This document shows, piece after piece, positions 12,103-20,343 of a stretch of DNA of 64,000 nt (positions are counted from its first letter, which is position 1; each line of letters starts with the position of its first letter). A program made the translations under genes and the position numbers. The notes below the pieces were generated by a model. That model worked only from the letters and a program-made list of their open reading frames with translations. It did not search any database and was not told the DNA's origin. Origin of the DNA: CAVSDF01 sp963726715 (GTDB taxonomy: Bacteria > Bacteroidota > Rhodothermia > Rhodothermales > BA12). The stretch spans positions 682,001 to 746,000 of the forward strand of contig CAVSDF010000010.1 of the NCBI GenBank assembly GCA_963726715.1. Direction: 5' to 3'.

Positions 12103-12507
12103 ATGCCCCGGCCCCGCCTTCCCTCACTCGTCCTCGTCCTCGTTTTCGGCGATGGTGCTCAGCGGCTGCACGTTCGTCTTCCCGATGCTGACCTCATCGG
12201 GCAACGCCTCGCAGGCGCGCATCGCCGATGCGCAACGCTACACGCTCGCCAGCACGCCACCCGACCGCGCGCCGGTGCTCGTCATCCTCGACGACGGCTC
12301 CGACGTGGCCGGCCTCTGGCGTGGCACCGGTCCGGACGGACGGCTCCAGATCGGGACGCCCGACAGCCTGCGCGCCGTCGATCCGGCGCGCGTCGTGCAG
12401 ATTCGCGGCGCGGCGGGGAGAGGCAGCAGTGTACTGCGCCGCTTTCGCGGCAGGCCTCCTCGCCGACGCGATCATCATTGCTGACCCTCGTCCGGCCCGG
12501 CGGCTGA
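12103..12507 (+). CDS. Small lipoprotein, paralogue of the preceding gene (frameshifted)
   Basis: MPRPRLPSLVLVLVF from ATG 12103, then after a shift near 12150 VLSGCTFVFPMLTSSGNASQ, giving a lipobox Cys. The body (RYTLASTPPDRAPVLVILDD, GLWRGTGPDGRLQIGTPDSL, DPARVVQIRG) resembles a small beta-barrel fold with a 'GxW...GxxGR' hairpin. A second shift near 12418 leads to EAAVYCAAFAAGLLADAIII, a hydrophobic C-terminus. The exact stop depends on the true frame (12484 or 12507 are candidates). Family not recognised. Confidence 0.5.
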   Translation: MPRPRLPSLVLVLVFGDGAQRLHVRLPDADLIGQRLAGAHRRCATLHARQHATRPRAGARHPRRRLRRGRPLAWHRSGRTAPDRDARQPARRRSGARRADSRRGGERQQCTAPLSRQASSPTRSSLLTLVRPGG

Positions 12508-12577
12508 GCCCCGGGTGCCGCCGGGGCACGATCCGTTCGCGCGCGGCGTTTCTCCAGCGTCGTCTTCCCCGCCCCCG

Positions 12578-13854
12578 ATGCGCCGTTTCCTCGCCGTCCT
12601 CGCCGCTGTTCTCGCCGTCGCCCTCACGCGCTCGTGCCGGGCGTGCGGGCGCAGGACCTGCTCGTGGCGATGGACGCCGGGCAGACGAACCACCTGCGCG
12701 CCTACGGCGTCGTCTACTGGGCGCTGACGGCCGATCTCGAGGTCGAGTGGCTGCTCAACTACCGCGGCGGCGCGTTCCTCCTCCCGCTCGACGGCGAGGT
12801 CGAGGCCAAACTCCGCGAGGCGGGCGTCTCCTACGAACGCCTGAGCGGCGCCGAGACGGCGGGCGTGCTCGGAAGCGTCGAGGACCCCGCCAACAACCAG
12901 GCGACGATCCGCCTCGAAAAAGCGCCGCGCGTCGCCGTCTACGCGCCGACGCAGAGCCTGCCGTGGGACGATGCCGTGCTCATGGCCCTCGAATACGCCA
13001 AAATCCCCTACGAGAAGATCTACGACGACGACGTCCTCGACGGGCGCCTCGCCGACTTCGACTGGCTGCACCTGCACCACGAGGACTTCACCGGCCAGTT
13101 CGGCAAGTTCTACCAGTTCCGCAACCAGCCGTGGTACAAGCAGCAGAAGTCGGAAGCGGAAGCCGACGCCGCCCGGCGCGGCTACGACAAGGTCAGCGGC
13201 CTGAAACTCTCCGTCGCCGCCGCGATCCGCGGATGGGTCGACAAGGGCGGATTCCTGTTCGCGATGTGCTCCGGCACCGACACCTTCGACATCGCCCTCG
13301 CCGCCCACGACGCCGACATCGTCCCCGCCGAGTACGACGGCGACGGCGTCTCGCCGGGTGCCGCCGCGCCGCTCGACTACGCGCAGACGCTCGCCTTCAC
13401 CGGCTTCACGCCCTCGCTCAACCCCTACGAGTACGAGCACAGCGACATCGACGCGGGCGCGCCGCCGCCCGAGATGCGCACCGCCGCCCTCGACTTCTTC
13501 ACCCTCTACGACTTCCGCGCCAAGACCGACCCCGTGCCGACGATGCTCACGCAGAACCACGTGGCGAGCGTGAAAGGCTTCCTCGGGCAGGCGACGATCT
13601 TCGCGCGCGACCGCATCAAGCCATCCGTCACCATCCTCGCCGAGGCGCCGGGGCGGAACGCCGTCAAGTACCTCACCGGCACGCTCGGGCAGGGGACGTT
13701 CACGTTCTACGCGGGCCACGACCCGGAAGACTACCAGCATTTCGTCGGCGACCCCGCGACCGATCTCGACCTCTACCGCTCCTCGCCCGGCTACCGCCTC
13801 ATCCTCAACAACGTCCTCTTCCCCGCCGCCCGCAAGAAGCCGCAGAAGACGTGA
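12578..13854 (+). CDS. Secreted protein of the Bacteroidota 'asparagine synthetase B' family (frameshifted)
   Basis: Signal peptide MRRFLAVLAAVLAVALT, one shift near 12630, then VPGVRA and mature QDLLVAMDAGQTNHLRAYG. About 410 residues resembling a secreted Bacteroidota family often labelled 'asparagine synthetase B', although it lacks the synthetase domains; I recall this label from family knowledge. Recognisable blocks include EVEWLLNYRGGAFLLP, VYAPTQSLPWDDAVLMALEY, GKFYQFRNQPWYKQQ, FAMCSGTDTFDIALAAH and TFYAGHDPEDYQHFVGDP. The CSGTDTFDIAL segment suggests a glutamine-amidotransferase-like or similar Rossmann fold, but that is inference. Span 1277 bases, 425 codons plus two bases. True activity unknown. 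Confidence 0.7.
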
Positions 13855-13925
13855 CGTGGGGGAGGATTGGGGATGGGAGATTGGAGGGGTGAATGTGCCC
13901 CTGGAGATGGTTTGGGGCGCAGCGG

Positions 13926-13950
13926 GCGGGTCGGGGACCCGCCCCTACTT
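13926..13950. repeat. Palindromic repeat overlapping a stop codon
   Basis: GGCGGGTC/GACCCGCC arms followed by CCCTAC. The CTA at 13945-13947 is the TAG stop codon of the minus-strand lipoprotein gene. Confidence 0.65.
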
Positions 13951-14429
13951 GCCGCCGGTGTCGGGCGTGATGGTGCCGCGGCGAGCGAAGGAGACCTGCT
14001 GATTTTCGTCGGTCGTGAAGCCGAGGAGGTCGTTGGAGATGGCGACCGAGCCGCTCCACCGCACCGCACGCGACGGGTAGACGAGGTCGAGGGCGATGGC
14101 GAAGCCGTCGAAGCTGCCCTTCACGGTGGCGTTTTCGAGCGCGCGGGGCGGCGTGATCGGACGGTTGTCGGTGCGGCGCGTGGTGAGGGTGCCGGTGAGG
14201 GCGCCATTCGCGCCGCTGAGCACGAGCACCTGCTCGAAGACGACGTACTGCGTCCCCGACTGCGTGGCGACGCCAAGCGAGTCGCGGCGGTCCCACGTGC
14301 CCTGCGGCTTCAGATCGGGAAACGGCGACCCGCCCCCGCCGCTGTCGCACCCGGCGACGAGGGCGCCCGCGGCAATCACGGAGGCGAGGGCAAGGGGCGC
14401 GGCGAGGCGTGCAGCAGAAATCAGGCGCA
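13945..14429 (-). CDS. Small lipoprotein of unknown function
   Basis: The ATG at 14429 opens MRLISAARLAAPLALASVIA with lipobox LVAGC, then DSGGGGSPFPDL as a flexible linker and about 130 residues rich in beta-strands (TQYVVFEQVLVLSGANGALT, VKGSFDGFAIALDLVYPSRA). The alternating pattern suggests a lipocalin-like or small beta-barrel fold; no family identified. An ATG at 14556 is possible, but the extra residues look non-coding, and a TACCTTG promoter box lies at 14478-14484, downstream of that ATG. The stop codon is supplied by a palindromic repeat. Confidence 0.7.
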
Positions 14430-14477
14430 TCAAAACGTCGAAAGGGGCGGAGTCCCGGCAGGAACGCGCGGACGGCG

Positions 14478-14484
14478 CAAGGTA
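14478..14484 (-). promoter_or_regulatory. -7 promoter element (TACCTTG)
   Basis: TACCTTG on the minus strand, 48 bases before the lipoprotein ATG at 14429. It supports the internal start. Confidence 0.55.
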
Positions 14485-14548
14485 GCGCCGGAGCGATACC
14501 GACACGGGCGGGGCACCTACACGGGCGGGGCCCGGCGCGACACGACGT

Positions 14549-14572
14549 GGGGGCACGATCTATCGTGCCCTT
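14549..14572. repeat. Palindromic repeat, GGGCACGAT/ATCGTGCCC class
   Basis: GGGCACGAT and ATCGTGCCC arms around a 2-base centre, with GTGGG and CTTAC ends resembling the GTAGGG/CCCTAC ends of the other palindromes. It lies between two minus-strand genes. Confidence 0.6.
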
Positions 14573-14633
14573 ACCGCCACCGCCGCCCGGTACGGCCCCT
14601 GCGCCCCACCCTCCCCGCACGCTGCATCCACCC

Positions 14634-16071
14634 TCACATGCCCGGCCACGCATCCTCCATCACCAGCACGTCGGCCTCGGGCACGAAGACCGTCGCGGTT
14701 CGGGTGGCGCCGGTGTCGCGGCCGTTCTCCAGCTTCAGCACGCCGCGCGGGCACACCGTCGCGCAGACGCCGCAGCCGACGCACCCGGCGCGGACGACGT
14801 TCTGGCCGCGCTGCGCGTAGTGCCGCACGTCGATGCCCATCTCGCAGTGCGTCGAGCACTGGCCGCACGAAATGCACTGCCCGCCGTTCGTCGTGATGCG
14901 GAAACGCGAGAAGAAGCGCTGCTGCAGGCCGAGGATCGCCGCCATCGGGCAGCCGAAGCGGCACCACACGCGGGCCCCCATGAGCGGGTAGAAGCCGACA
15001 CCGACGACGCCCGAGAACGCCGCGCCGATCCAGAATCCGTACCCCTTCGCCAGCACGTCGCCCGCCCCGCCCAGTTGCCCGGTGAGCGCGTGAATCCACA
15101 GCAGGACGGTCGTGACGATGATGAGCGCGAGCACGCTGTGGATCATCCAGCGCTCGATCTGCCACGCACGGACGCTGTTGTCGGAGAGGTGGCGGTACGG
15201 GTCGCCCGCGGTTTCGGCGAGGCCGCCGCAGCCGCACACCCACGCGCAGTACCAGCGCTTGCCGAAGAAGTACGTCAGAAGGGGCGTGGCGACGGTCAGC
15301 AGGACGACGCTCCAGAGCAGCGCCGCCCACCCGAGCGCCGCCCGCGCCCTGCAGATTGGCGACGGTCGAGGGCCAGAAGCCGTCGTAGTCGAGCGGCCAC
15401 GTGTAGTGGAAGTAGAGTTCGGGCTTCGAGAGGCGGATGAACAGCGACGGCAGCGTCCACGCGAAGAAGACCTGGAAGAACCCGACCGAGACCGTCCGCG
15501 CGACGTGGTACGGCGTCTTCCAGCGCCGCGCCGCGCGGGCGCCCATCACGACGACGGCGAACGTGTAGAAGCTGCCGTAGACGAACCACTGCGTGGCGTC
15601 CTGCCCGCGCACGGCCTGCGCGAGCGGGTCGAAGGCGCGCACGAGGCCGTCGAGGAGGCCGGGGTACCAGTACGTGGCGACGTAGTAGGCGGTGAGGAGC
15701 GCGGCGAGCGCCCACGCGGTCACGCCGCGCCGGGTGCCGTCGCGGTGCCACGTCCCGGCGGCATCGCCCGCGCCGTCGTGGTGCGCCGCGTGGCCGTCGC
15801 CGTCGCGCCCGGCCGAGCCGACCCACCCGAGCCGCAGCGCCGCGCCGGCGACGAGGAGGCCGGTGCCGAGGGCGAACGTCCCCCACCCCGGCAGCCGAAG
15901 CCCGGCGGCGGCGGCGAGCCAGACGGCGAGCGAGGCGAGGAGCAGCGCCGTGCCGACGCGCGCGAGCGCCGTCGGCGTCGGGAGCGGAATCGTGAGCGCG
16001 AGCGACCGGTCGAGCGCGTCGAGCGTCGGCGTGCCGCGAGGGGCGTCGGGGAAGGCGAGTGTGGAGGGCAT
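14634..16071 (-). CDS. Membrane polyferredoxin, NapH/NosR/CcoG-like (frameshifted)
   Basis: Integral membrane electron-transfer protein. The ATG at 16071 starts a soluble N-terminus followed by several hydrophobic segments (for example LLLASLAVWLAAAAGL and WALAALLTAYYVATYWYP). The C-terminal half has WYCAWVCGCGG and CRFGCP Cys motifs, then two [4Fe-4S] signatures, CISCGQCSTHC and CVGCGVCATVCP. The frame shifts near 15350 (STVANLQGA to ALGWAALLWSVVLLTV); span 1438 bases, 479 codons plus one base. Related proteins pass electrons between quinol and periplasmic or cytoplasmic partners, or help assemble copper oxidases. It lies 95 bases downstream of an FAD oxidoreductase gene on the same strand, which could be its electron partner. 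Confidence 0.8.
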
Positions 16072-16102
16072 GAGATCAAGTGGTAAACGTCGAAATGTCG
16101 CA

Positions 16103-16124
16103 GGGGCGGGTCTCGACCCGCCCC
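16103..16124. repeat. Palindromic repeat, GGGCGGGTC/GACCCGCCC class
   Basis: GGGGCGGGTC and GACCCGCCCC arms around a 2-base centre. It sits between the polyferredoxin and FAD oxidoreductase genes. Confidence 0.65.
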
Positions 16125-16166
16125 CCACCGCCGCCCCGCCTCCCCCCAGCGCCCCATCCCCAATCC

Positions 16167-17483
16167 TCAAACCCCCACGAACCGCCGCGCGTCGAACTCG
16201 GCATCAAACGCAATCTCCGCGAGCCGCGTCCGCACGTCGTCGGCGCGGCGTCCGTCGGCGATCCACGCGCGGACGGTCTCGCCGCGCAGGCGCGCGCCCA
16301 TCACCGAGACGGCGACCACGCGCCCGTCCTCGCCTGCGACGACGCGCAGGAGAGCGCCGCGGCGGGCGTCGGCGAAGCGGTGCGTCGTCCATCCCGCCGC
16401 CGCCGCGTCGGTGTCGTAGGCGCCGTAGGCCTGCCACTCGGTGTCGAAGACCTTGGCGGAGTTGAAGGGCACGCCCGGCGCGTAAGCGCGCGGCGATCCG
16501 GCGAGGCCGTGGGCGGCGACGGCGCCCTGCGCCCGTGCGCTGTACCAGAGCTGCTCGATGCGACCGCCGCGTCCGTCGCCGGTGTCGGTCGCGGCGAGTT
16601 CGGCGCAGTCGCCCGCCGCATAAACGGCGCCCTCCGCACCACCCGACGCGAGCGCCGCATCGACGCGCACGCCGCGCCCCATCTCCAGGCCCGATCCATC
16701 GAGCCACGCCACGTCCGGCGCCACGCCGACGGTCACGCCGACGACGCGGCAGTCCATCGTCCCGCCCTTCTTGAAGGTCACGCCCGCGACGCGGCCCGTC
16801 GCCGCATCCGCGTCGATCGACGCGACTTCCGTCTCGAACCGCACCTCGATGCCGCCCTGCCCGAGCGCCGCGAGGGCGCGGTCCGACTCCTCCGGCGCGA
16901 GCGCGCGGCCCATCAGCCGGTCCTCGCGCACGACGAGCGTGACCCGGAGGCCGAGGTACGAGAGGCACTCGCAGAGTTCGATCCCCGAGAGACCGCCGCC
17001 GATGACGACCGCCCGCGCCGCCTCGCCCGCTTCCGCAGCCGCGTCCTTCGCCGCATCGGCCGCGCGGACGATGGGCGCGAGGTCGTGGACGCCCCAGAAC
17101 TGCACGACGCCGGTGAGGTCTTCGCCGGGCACGCCGAGCCGCCGCGCCGCCGAGCCGGTGGCGACGAGCAAGCGGTCGAAATCGAGCGCCTCGCCCCGAG
17201 CGAGCGTCACGCGCCGGGCGCCGACGTCGAGCGACGTCGCACGGTCGGCGACGAGGTTCACGCCGAGCGAGCGCCAGACGGCGTCGCTGTGGAGGGCCGT
17301 CTCGCGCGGGCGGACGTGGCCCATGAGCGCGTACATCAGCGCCGGGCGGCTGTACGGCGGCAACCCCTCGCCGCAGAGCATCGTGACGGCCCCGGTGTGC
17401 CCGAGCCGCCGAAGCGTCTGCGCCGCCGTCGCCGCGGCCATTCCCCCTCCGACGAGGACGATGCGGGAAGAAGCGTCGGGCAC
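16167..17483 (-). CDS. FAD-dependent NAD(P)H oxidoreductase (pyridine nucleotide-disulfide family)
   Basis: 438 aa from a GTG at 17483. The N-terminal FAD fold shows VLVGGGMAAATAAQTLRRLG, the mid NAD(P) fold VVIGGGLSGIELCECLSYLG (about residue 163), the ATG motif LLVATGSAARRLG, and the C-terminal FAD contact AVYAAGDCAEL. No CxxC redox disulfide is seen, so it resembles the ferredoxin/rubredoxin/nitrite reductase flavoprotein group rather than thioredoxin reductases. The last 110 residues form an extra domain. The gene precedes the polyferredoxin gene in the same direction, suggesting a joint electron-transfer role (inference). A textbook TAGTTTG box lies 24 bases upstream. Confidence 0.9.
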   Translation of the reverse strand: MPDASSRIVLVGGGMAAATAAQTLRRLGHTGAVTMLCGEGLPPYSRPALMYALMGHVRPRETALHSDAVWRSLGVNLVADRATSLDVGARRVTLARGEALDFDRLLVATGSAARRLGVPGEDLTGVVQFWGVHDLAPIVRAADAAKDAAAEAGEAARAVVIGGGLSGIELCECLSYLGLRVTLVVREDRLMGRALAPEESDRALAALGQGGIEVRFETEVASIDADAATGRVAGVTFKKGGTMDCRVVGVTVGVAPDVAWLDGSGLEMGRGVRVDAALASGGAEGAVYAAGDCAELAATDTGDGRGGRIEQLWYSARAQGAVAAHGLAGSPRAYAPGVPFNSAKVFDTEWQAYGAYDTDAAAAGWTTHRFADARRGALLRVVAGEDGRVVAVSVMGARLRGETVRAWIADGRRADDVRTRLAEIAFDAEFDARRFVGV

Positions 17484-17506
17484 AGGAGCGAGGAAAGGTG
17501 TTTGAC

Positions 17507-17513
17507 CAAACTA
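17507..17513 (-). promoter_or_regulatory. -7 promoter element (TAGTTTG)
   Basis: Exact match to the Bacteroidota TAnnTTTG element on the minus strand, 24 bases before the GTG start at 17483. Confidence 0.65.
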
Positions 17514-17798
17514 CTGCCCGCGCCTCGATCGTGCGCGTTTCGTGGGAGAGATATGCGGAATGGGACGAGGGGGAATTCGGAGGAGCGCGCGATGGCGCGT
17601 GGTGGGCCTGCGCCGGTTCCGACGTGCGGTGGCGGCGCGGTGATGCACGGCAACGGCGGCGCCCGGTAGAGACGCATCGGCGATGCGTCTCTACGCCCCC
17701 GGCTGGTGATGCGGATACGACGCCCCCGGCTGGCCCGGCGGGCACGGGACCGCCCCCATGCGCCGCCCTGCGGATCGCCCGCCGCCCGCCGCCCCGCG
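17514..17798. other. Divergent intergenic region upstream of nadK
   Basis: No gene seen. It contains one long perfect palindrome (17666-17694) and a direct repeat of CCCCCGGCTGG (about 17696 and 17731). Confidence 0.5.
17666..17694. repeat. Perfect palindromic repeat, GAGACGCATC/GATGCGTCTC class
   Basis: GTAGAGACGCATCG and its reverse complement around one base. Same GTAG/CTAC ends as the other palindromes but an unrelated core. Confidence 0.7.
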
Positions 17799-17805
17799 TA
17801 CCTTG
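17799..17805 (+). promoter_or_regulatory. -7 promoter element of nadK (TACCTTG)
   Basis: TACCTTG 26 bases before the nadK ATG. Confidence 0.6.
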
Positions 17806-17831
17806 CCGCCGCCCTCGCCCCCTGCCCTGCC

Positions 17832-18845
17832 ATGACCCTCGGCCTGACCGGCAACCCCGACAAAGACGCCCTCTGGACGCCTCTCGCGCGCCTCGTCGCG
17901 CAGTTGCGGGCCGACGGGGAGACGTTCGTCCTCGATCCGCGCCTCGCCGAGGGCCTCGCCGCGCGCGACCTCGTCGGTAGCGCCGGACCGCTCGACCCGT
18001 ACGTCGCCGATCTCCCGACCGCCGCTACGCGCCCCGTCGGCGATTCCGGGCGTCCGGATGTCGTCCTCTCGTTCGGCGGCGACGGGACGATGCTGCGCAC
18101 CGCGCACGCGCTCGGGCGGGCCGAAACGCCCATCCTCGGCGTCAACATCGGGCGGTTGGGATTTCTCGCCGACATCGAGACCGGCGAACTCGACGCCGTC
18201 GTGGCGCGCCTGCGCGCGGGCGACTACCGCGTCGAGCCGCGCGCCGTCCTGGAAGCCGCCGTCGTCGACGCGACCGTCCTGCCCTCCCCGCGTGGCGAGC
18301 GCGGCCCAACGCTCCCCGACACGACCCTCGGCAAGCCCGCCGACGCGGCCACGTCAGCCCCCGGCGACGCGCCCATTCCGCCACGCATCTCGCCGTGGGC
18401 GCTCAACGAGTTCGCCATCGAACGCGCCGGACGTGCGGGCCTGCTCGCCATCCGCGTCCATGTCAGCGGCGTCTTCCTGAACACCTACTGGGGCGACGGC
18501 CTGATCGTCGCCACCCCGACCGGCTCGACGGCCTACTCGCTCTCCGTCGGCGGCCCGATCCTCGCGCCCGAGGCGGGCGTCGTCGTGCTCTCGCCGATCG
18601 CGCCCCACACCCTCACCGTCCGCCCGATCGTCCTCTCCGACGACGTGACCCTCGACATCGCCGTCCGCACCCGCGACGCCTTCGTCGTCGCCGCCGACGG
18701 GTCGACGACGCTCCTCGGCGGCTCCGCGCGTCTGCGCATCGCCCGCGCGGCGCACCGCGTCCACCTCGTCAAGCTGCCCGAGCGCCCCTTCTTCGCCACG
18801 CTTCGCAGCAAGCTTCTCTGGGGCCGCGGCGCCAAGGACGGCTGA
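17832..18845 (+). CDS. nadK: NAD kinase
   Basis: Phosphorylates NAD to NADP. About 337 aa from ATG 17832. The signature VVLSFGGDGTMLRTAH is near residue 80, followed by ILGVNIGRLGFLADIETGEL, the substrate loop ALNEFAIERAG, and the conserved GDGLIVATPTGSTAYSLSVG and LSPIAPHTLTVRPIVLSDD blocks. An insertion of about 35 residues rich in Pro, Gly and Arg (around residues 153-190, VLPSPRGERGPT to PPRISP) separates two core strands and makes the protein longer than the usual 290-300 aa. It is preceded by a TACCTTG box at 26 bases; the next gene is tRNA-Phe. Confidence 0.95.
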   Translation: MTLGLTGNPDKDALWTPLARLVAQLRADGETFVLDPRLAEGLAARDLVGSAGPLDPYVADLPTAATRPVGDSGRPDVVLSFGGDGTMLRTAHALGRAETPILGVNIGRLGFLADIETGELDAVVARLRAGDYRVEPRAVLEAAVVDATVLPSPRGERGPTLPDTTLGKPADAATSAPGDAPIPPRISPWALNEFAIERAGRAGLLAIRVHVSGVFLNTYWGDGLIVATPTGSTAYSLSVGGPILAPEAGVVVLSPIAPHTLTVRPIVLSDDVTLDIAVRTRDAFVVAADGSTTLLGGSARLRIARAAHRVHLVKLPERPFFATLRSKLLWGRGAKDG

Positions 18846-18929
18846 GCACGCCGAACCGGGCCCCGGTCGCCGACGGGTCGAAGCCCACGTGAAGCCGCGA
18901 CGGCGCGGCGCGCGGCGGGCGCGGCGCCG

Positions 18930-18936
18930 TATCTTG
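18930..18936 (+). promoter_or_regulatory. -7 promoter element of tRNA-Phe (TATCTTG)
   Basis: TATCTTG 27 bases before the mature tRNA 5' end. This confirms that the motif is a transcription signal rather than a translation signal. Confidence 0.65.
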
Positions 18937-18962
18937 CGCGTCCGGCCCGTCGTGGCCTGTGC

Positions 18963-19035
18963 GGCTCGGTAGCTCAGTTGGTAGAGCAATGGACTGAAAA
19001 TCCATGTGTCGGCGGTTCAAGTCCGTCCCGAGCCA
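18963..19035 (+). tRNA. tRNA-Phe (anticodon GAA)
   Basis: A 73-base cloverleaf: acceptor arms GGCTCGG/CCGAGCC, D arm GCTC/GAGC, anticodon stem ATGGA/TCCAT with loop CTGAAAA (anticodon GAA at 18996-18998), T arm GGCGG TTCAAGT CCGTC with one G-T pair, discriminator A. CCA is not encoded (CTC follows). It is monocistronic, with its own promoter box and terminator. Confidence 0.98.
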
Positions 19036-19037
19036 CT

Positions 19038-19075
19038 CAAAGGCGCCCTTCCTGATGTCAGGAAGGGCGCCTTTG
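19038..19075 (+). terminator. Intrinsic terminator after tRNA-Phe
   Basis: Perfect 18-base arms (19038-19055 and 19058-19075) around TG, ending GCCTTTGATT. It begins 3 bases after the tRNA. The T-run is short, but the stem is exceptionally stable. Confidence 0.8.
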
Positions 19076-19342
19076 ATTATGAGGCCCGCGTCTTCCATTC
19101 ATCCGCGTGAAGCGGACTGCACAAGACGGGTCAGGCCCAGTAGCACGCCCCCGCTCGATCGTCGCCGGGTCTGGCGAGGGGGCGTTCCGGGCGCCGACGT
19201 CCTCGCCGGGCGGCGTCCGGGCGGCGACCTCCTCCCACCGCGTCTGCGGGGGCGTTTCGAGCGACTCCACAGCGGGGCTGCGCCTCGGTTGCAGAACCGC
19301 CGCCCGTCCGCTGGAGGTACAGCCCGGGGATGGGGTGGTGCG
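19076..19342. other. Intergenic region upstream of rsbQ
   Basis: No gene, repeat or RNA recognised apart from the promoter box at its right end. Confidence 0.4.
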
Positions 19343-19349
19343 TACCTTG
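19343..19349 (+). promoter_or_regulatory. -7 promoter element of rsbQ (TACCTTG)
   Basis: TACCTTG 66 bases before the rsbQ ATG. A second, weaker TACCCTG lies at 19384-19390. Confidence 0.55.
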
Positions 19350-19414
19350 GCTCCTGCCTCCGAGGAAACAGCGCTGCCTGCCGTACCCTGTAGGCGTCTT
19401 CCGACCGCGCCGCC

Positions 19415-20246
19415 ATGCCTCCTCGTCCGAATCCGACCGACATTCTGCGCCGCAACAACGTGCGGATCTTCGGGCGCGGCACCCAGCCGATGGTGTTCGC
19501 CCACGGCTTCGGCTGCGACCAGAACATGTGGCGCTTCCTCACGCCCGCCTTCGAGGACGCCTACCGCATCGTCCTCTTCGACTACGTCGGCTCGGGCAGG
19601 TCGGACCTCAGCGCCTACCACGCCGACCGCTACGCCGACCTCAACGGCTACGCCGAGGACGTGCTGGAGGTCTGCGCCGCGCTCGACCTCCACGACATCG
19701 TGTTCGTCGGCCACAGCGTGAGCAGCATGATCGGCGTGCTCGCGTCCATCAAGGAGCCCGAGCGGTTCGCGCGGCTCGTGCTCGTCGGCCCCTCGCCGCG
19801 CTACATCAACGAGGCGCCCGACTACGTCGGCGGCTTCGAGCGGGCCGACATCGAGGACTCTGCTGTCGACGATGGAGAAGAACTACATCGGCTGGGCCAA
19901 CTTCCTCGCGCCCGCCATCATGAAGAACCCCGAGCATCCGGAGCTCGGAGAGGAGCTCACCGAGAGCTTCTGCTCGACCGACCCGACGATCGCCCGGCAG
20001 TTCGCCAAGGCCACGTTCTTCTCCGACAACCGCCGCGACCTCGCCAAGGTCACCGTGCCGTCGCTCATTCTGCAGTGCTCGGACGACCTCATCGCGCCCC
20101 TCGACGTCGGCCACTACCTCCACCGCGAGATGCCGCAGAGCACGCTCCGCATCCTCCGCGCCACCGGCCACTGCCCCCACATGAGCGCCCCCGCCGAGAC
20201 GATCGACGCGATTCAGCAGTACCTCAGCGGCGCGCTGACGAACTGA
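19415..20246 (+). CDS. rsbQ: RsbQ-type alpha/beta hydrolase (frameshifted)
   Basis: Strong match to Bacillus RsbQ, the hydrolase partner of the PAS-phosphatase RsbP in energy-stress signalling and a relative of the plant receptors KAI2 and D14. Diagnostic blocks include FAHGFGCDQNMW, VLFDYVGSGRSDL, nucleophile VFVGHSVSSMIG, MEKNYIGWANF, FCSTDPTIARQFAKATFFSD, acid LQCSDDLIAP and His ATGHCPHMS; the triad is complete. The frame changes near 19858 (RADIEDS versus LLSTMEKNY), where one extra base explains the break; span 832 bases, 277 codons plus one base. It lies 97 bases upstream of a PAS histidine kinase with the RsbP-type PAS domain, so the kinase is the likely partner. Confidence 0.92.
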
Positions 20247-20343
20247 CGCGGCCCCGGAGCCGTCGCCACGCGTCTCCCGACCGCTGCGCCCCGCCACACG
20301 AGGCGTTCTTCGGCCCGCCCGGCCCCGCATCCCCTTCCCCGCC

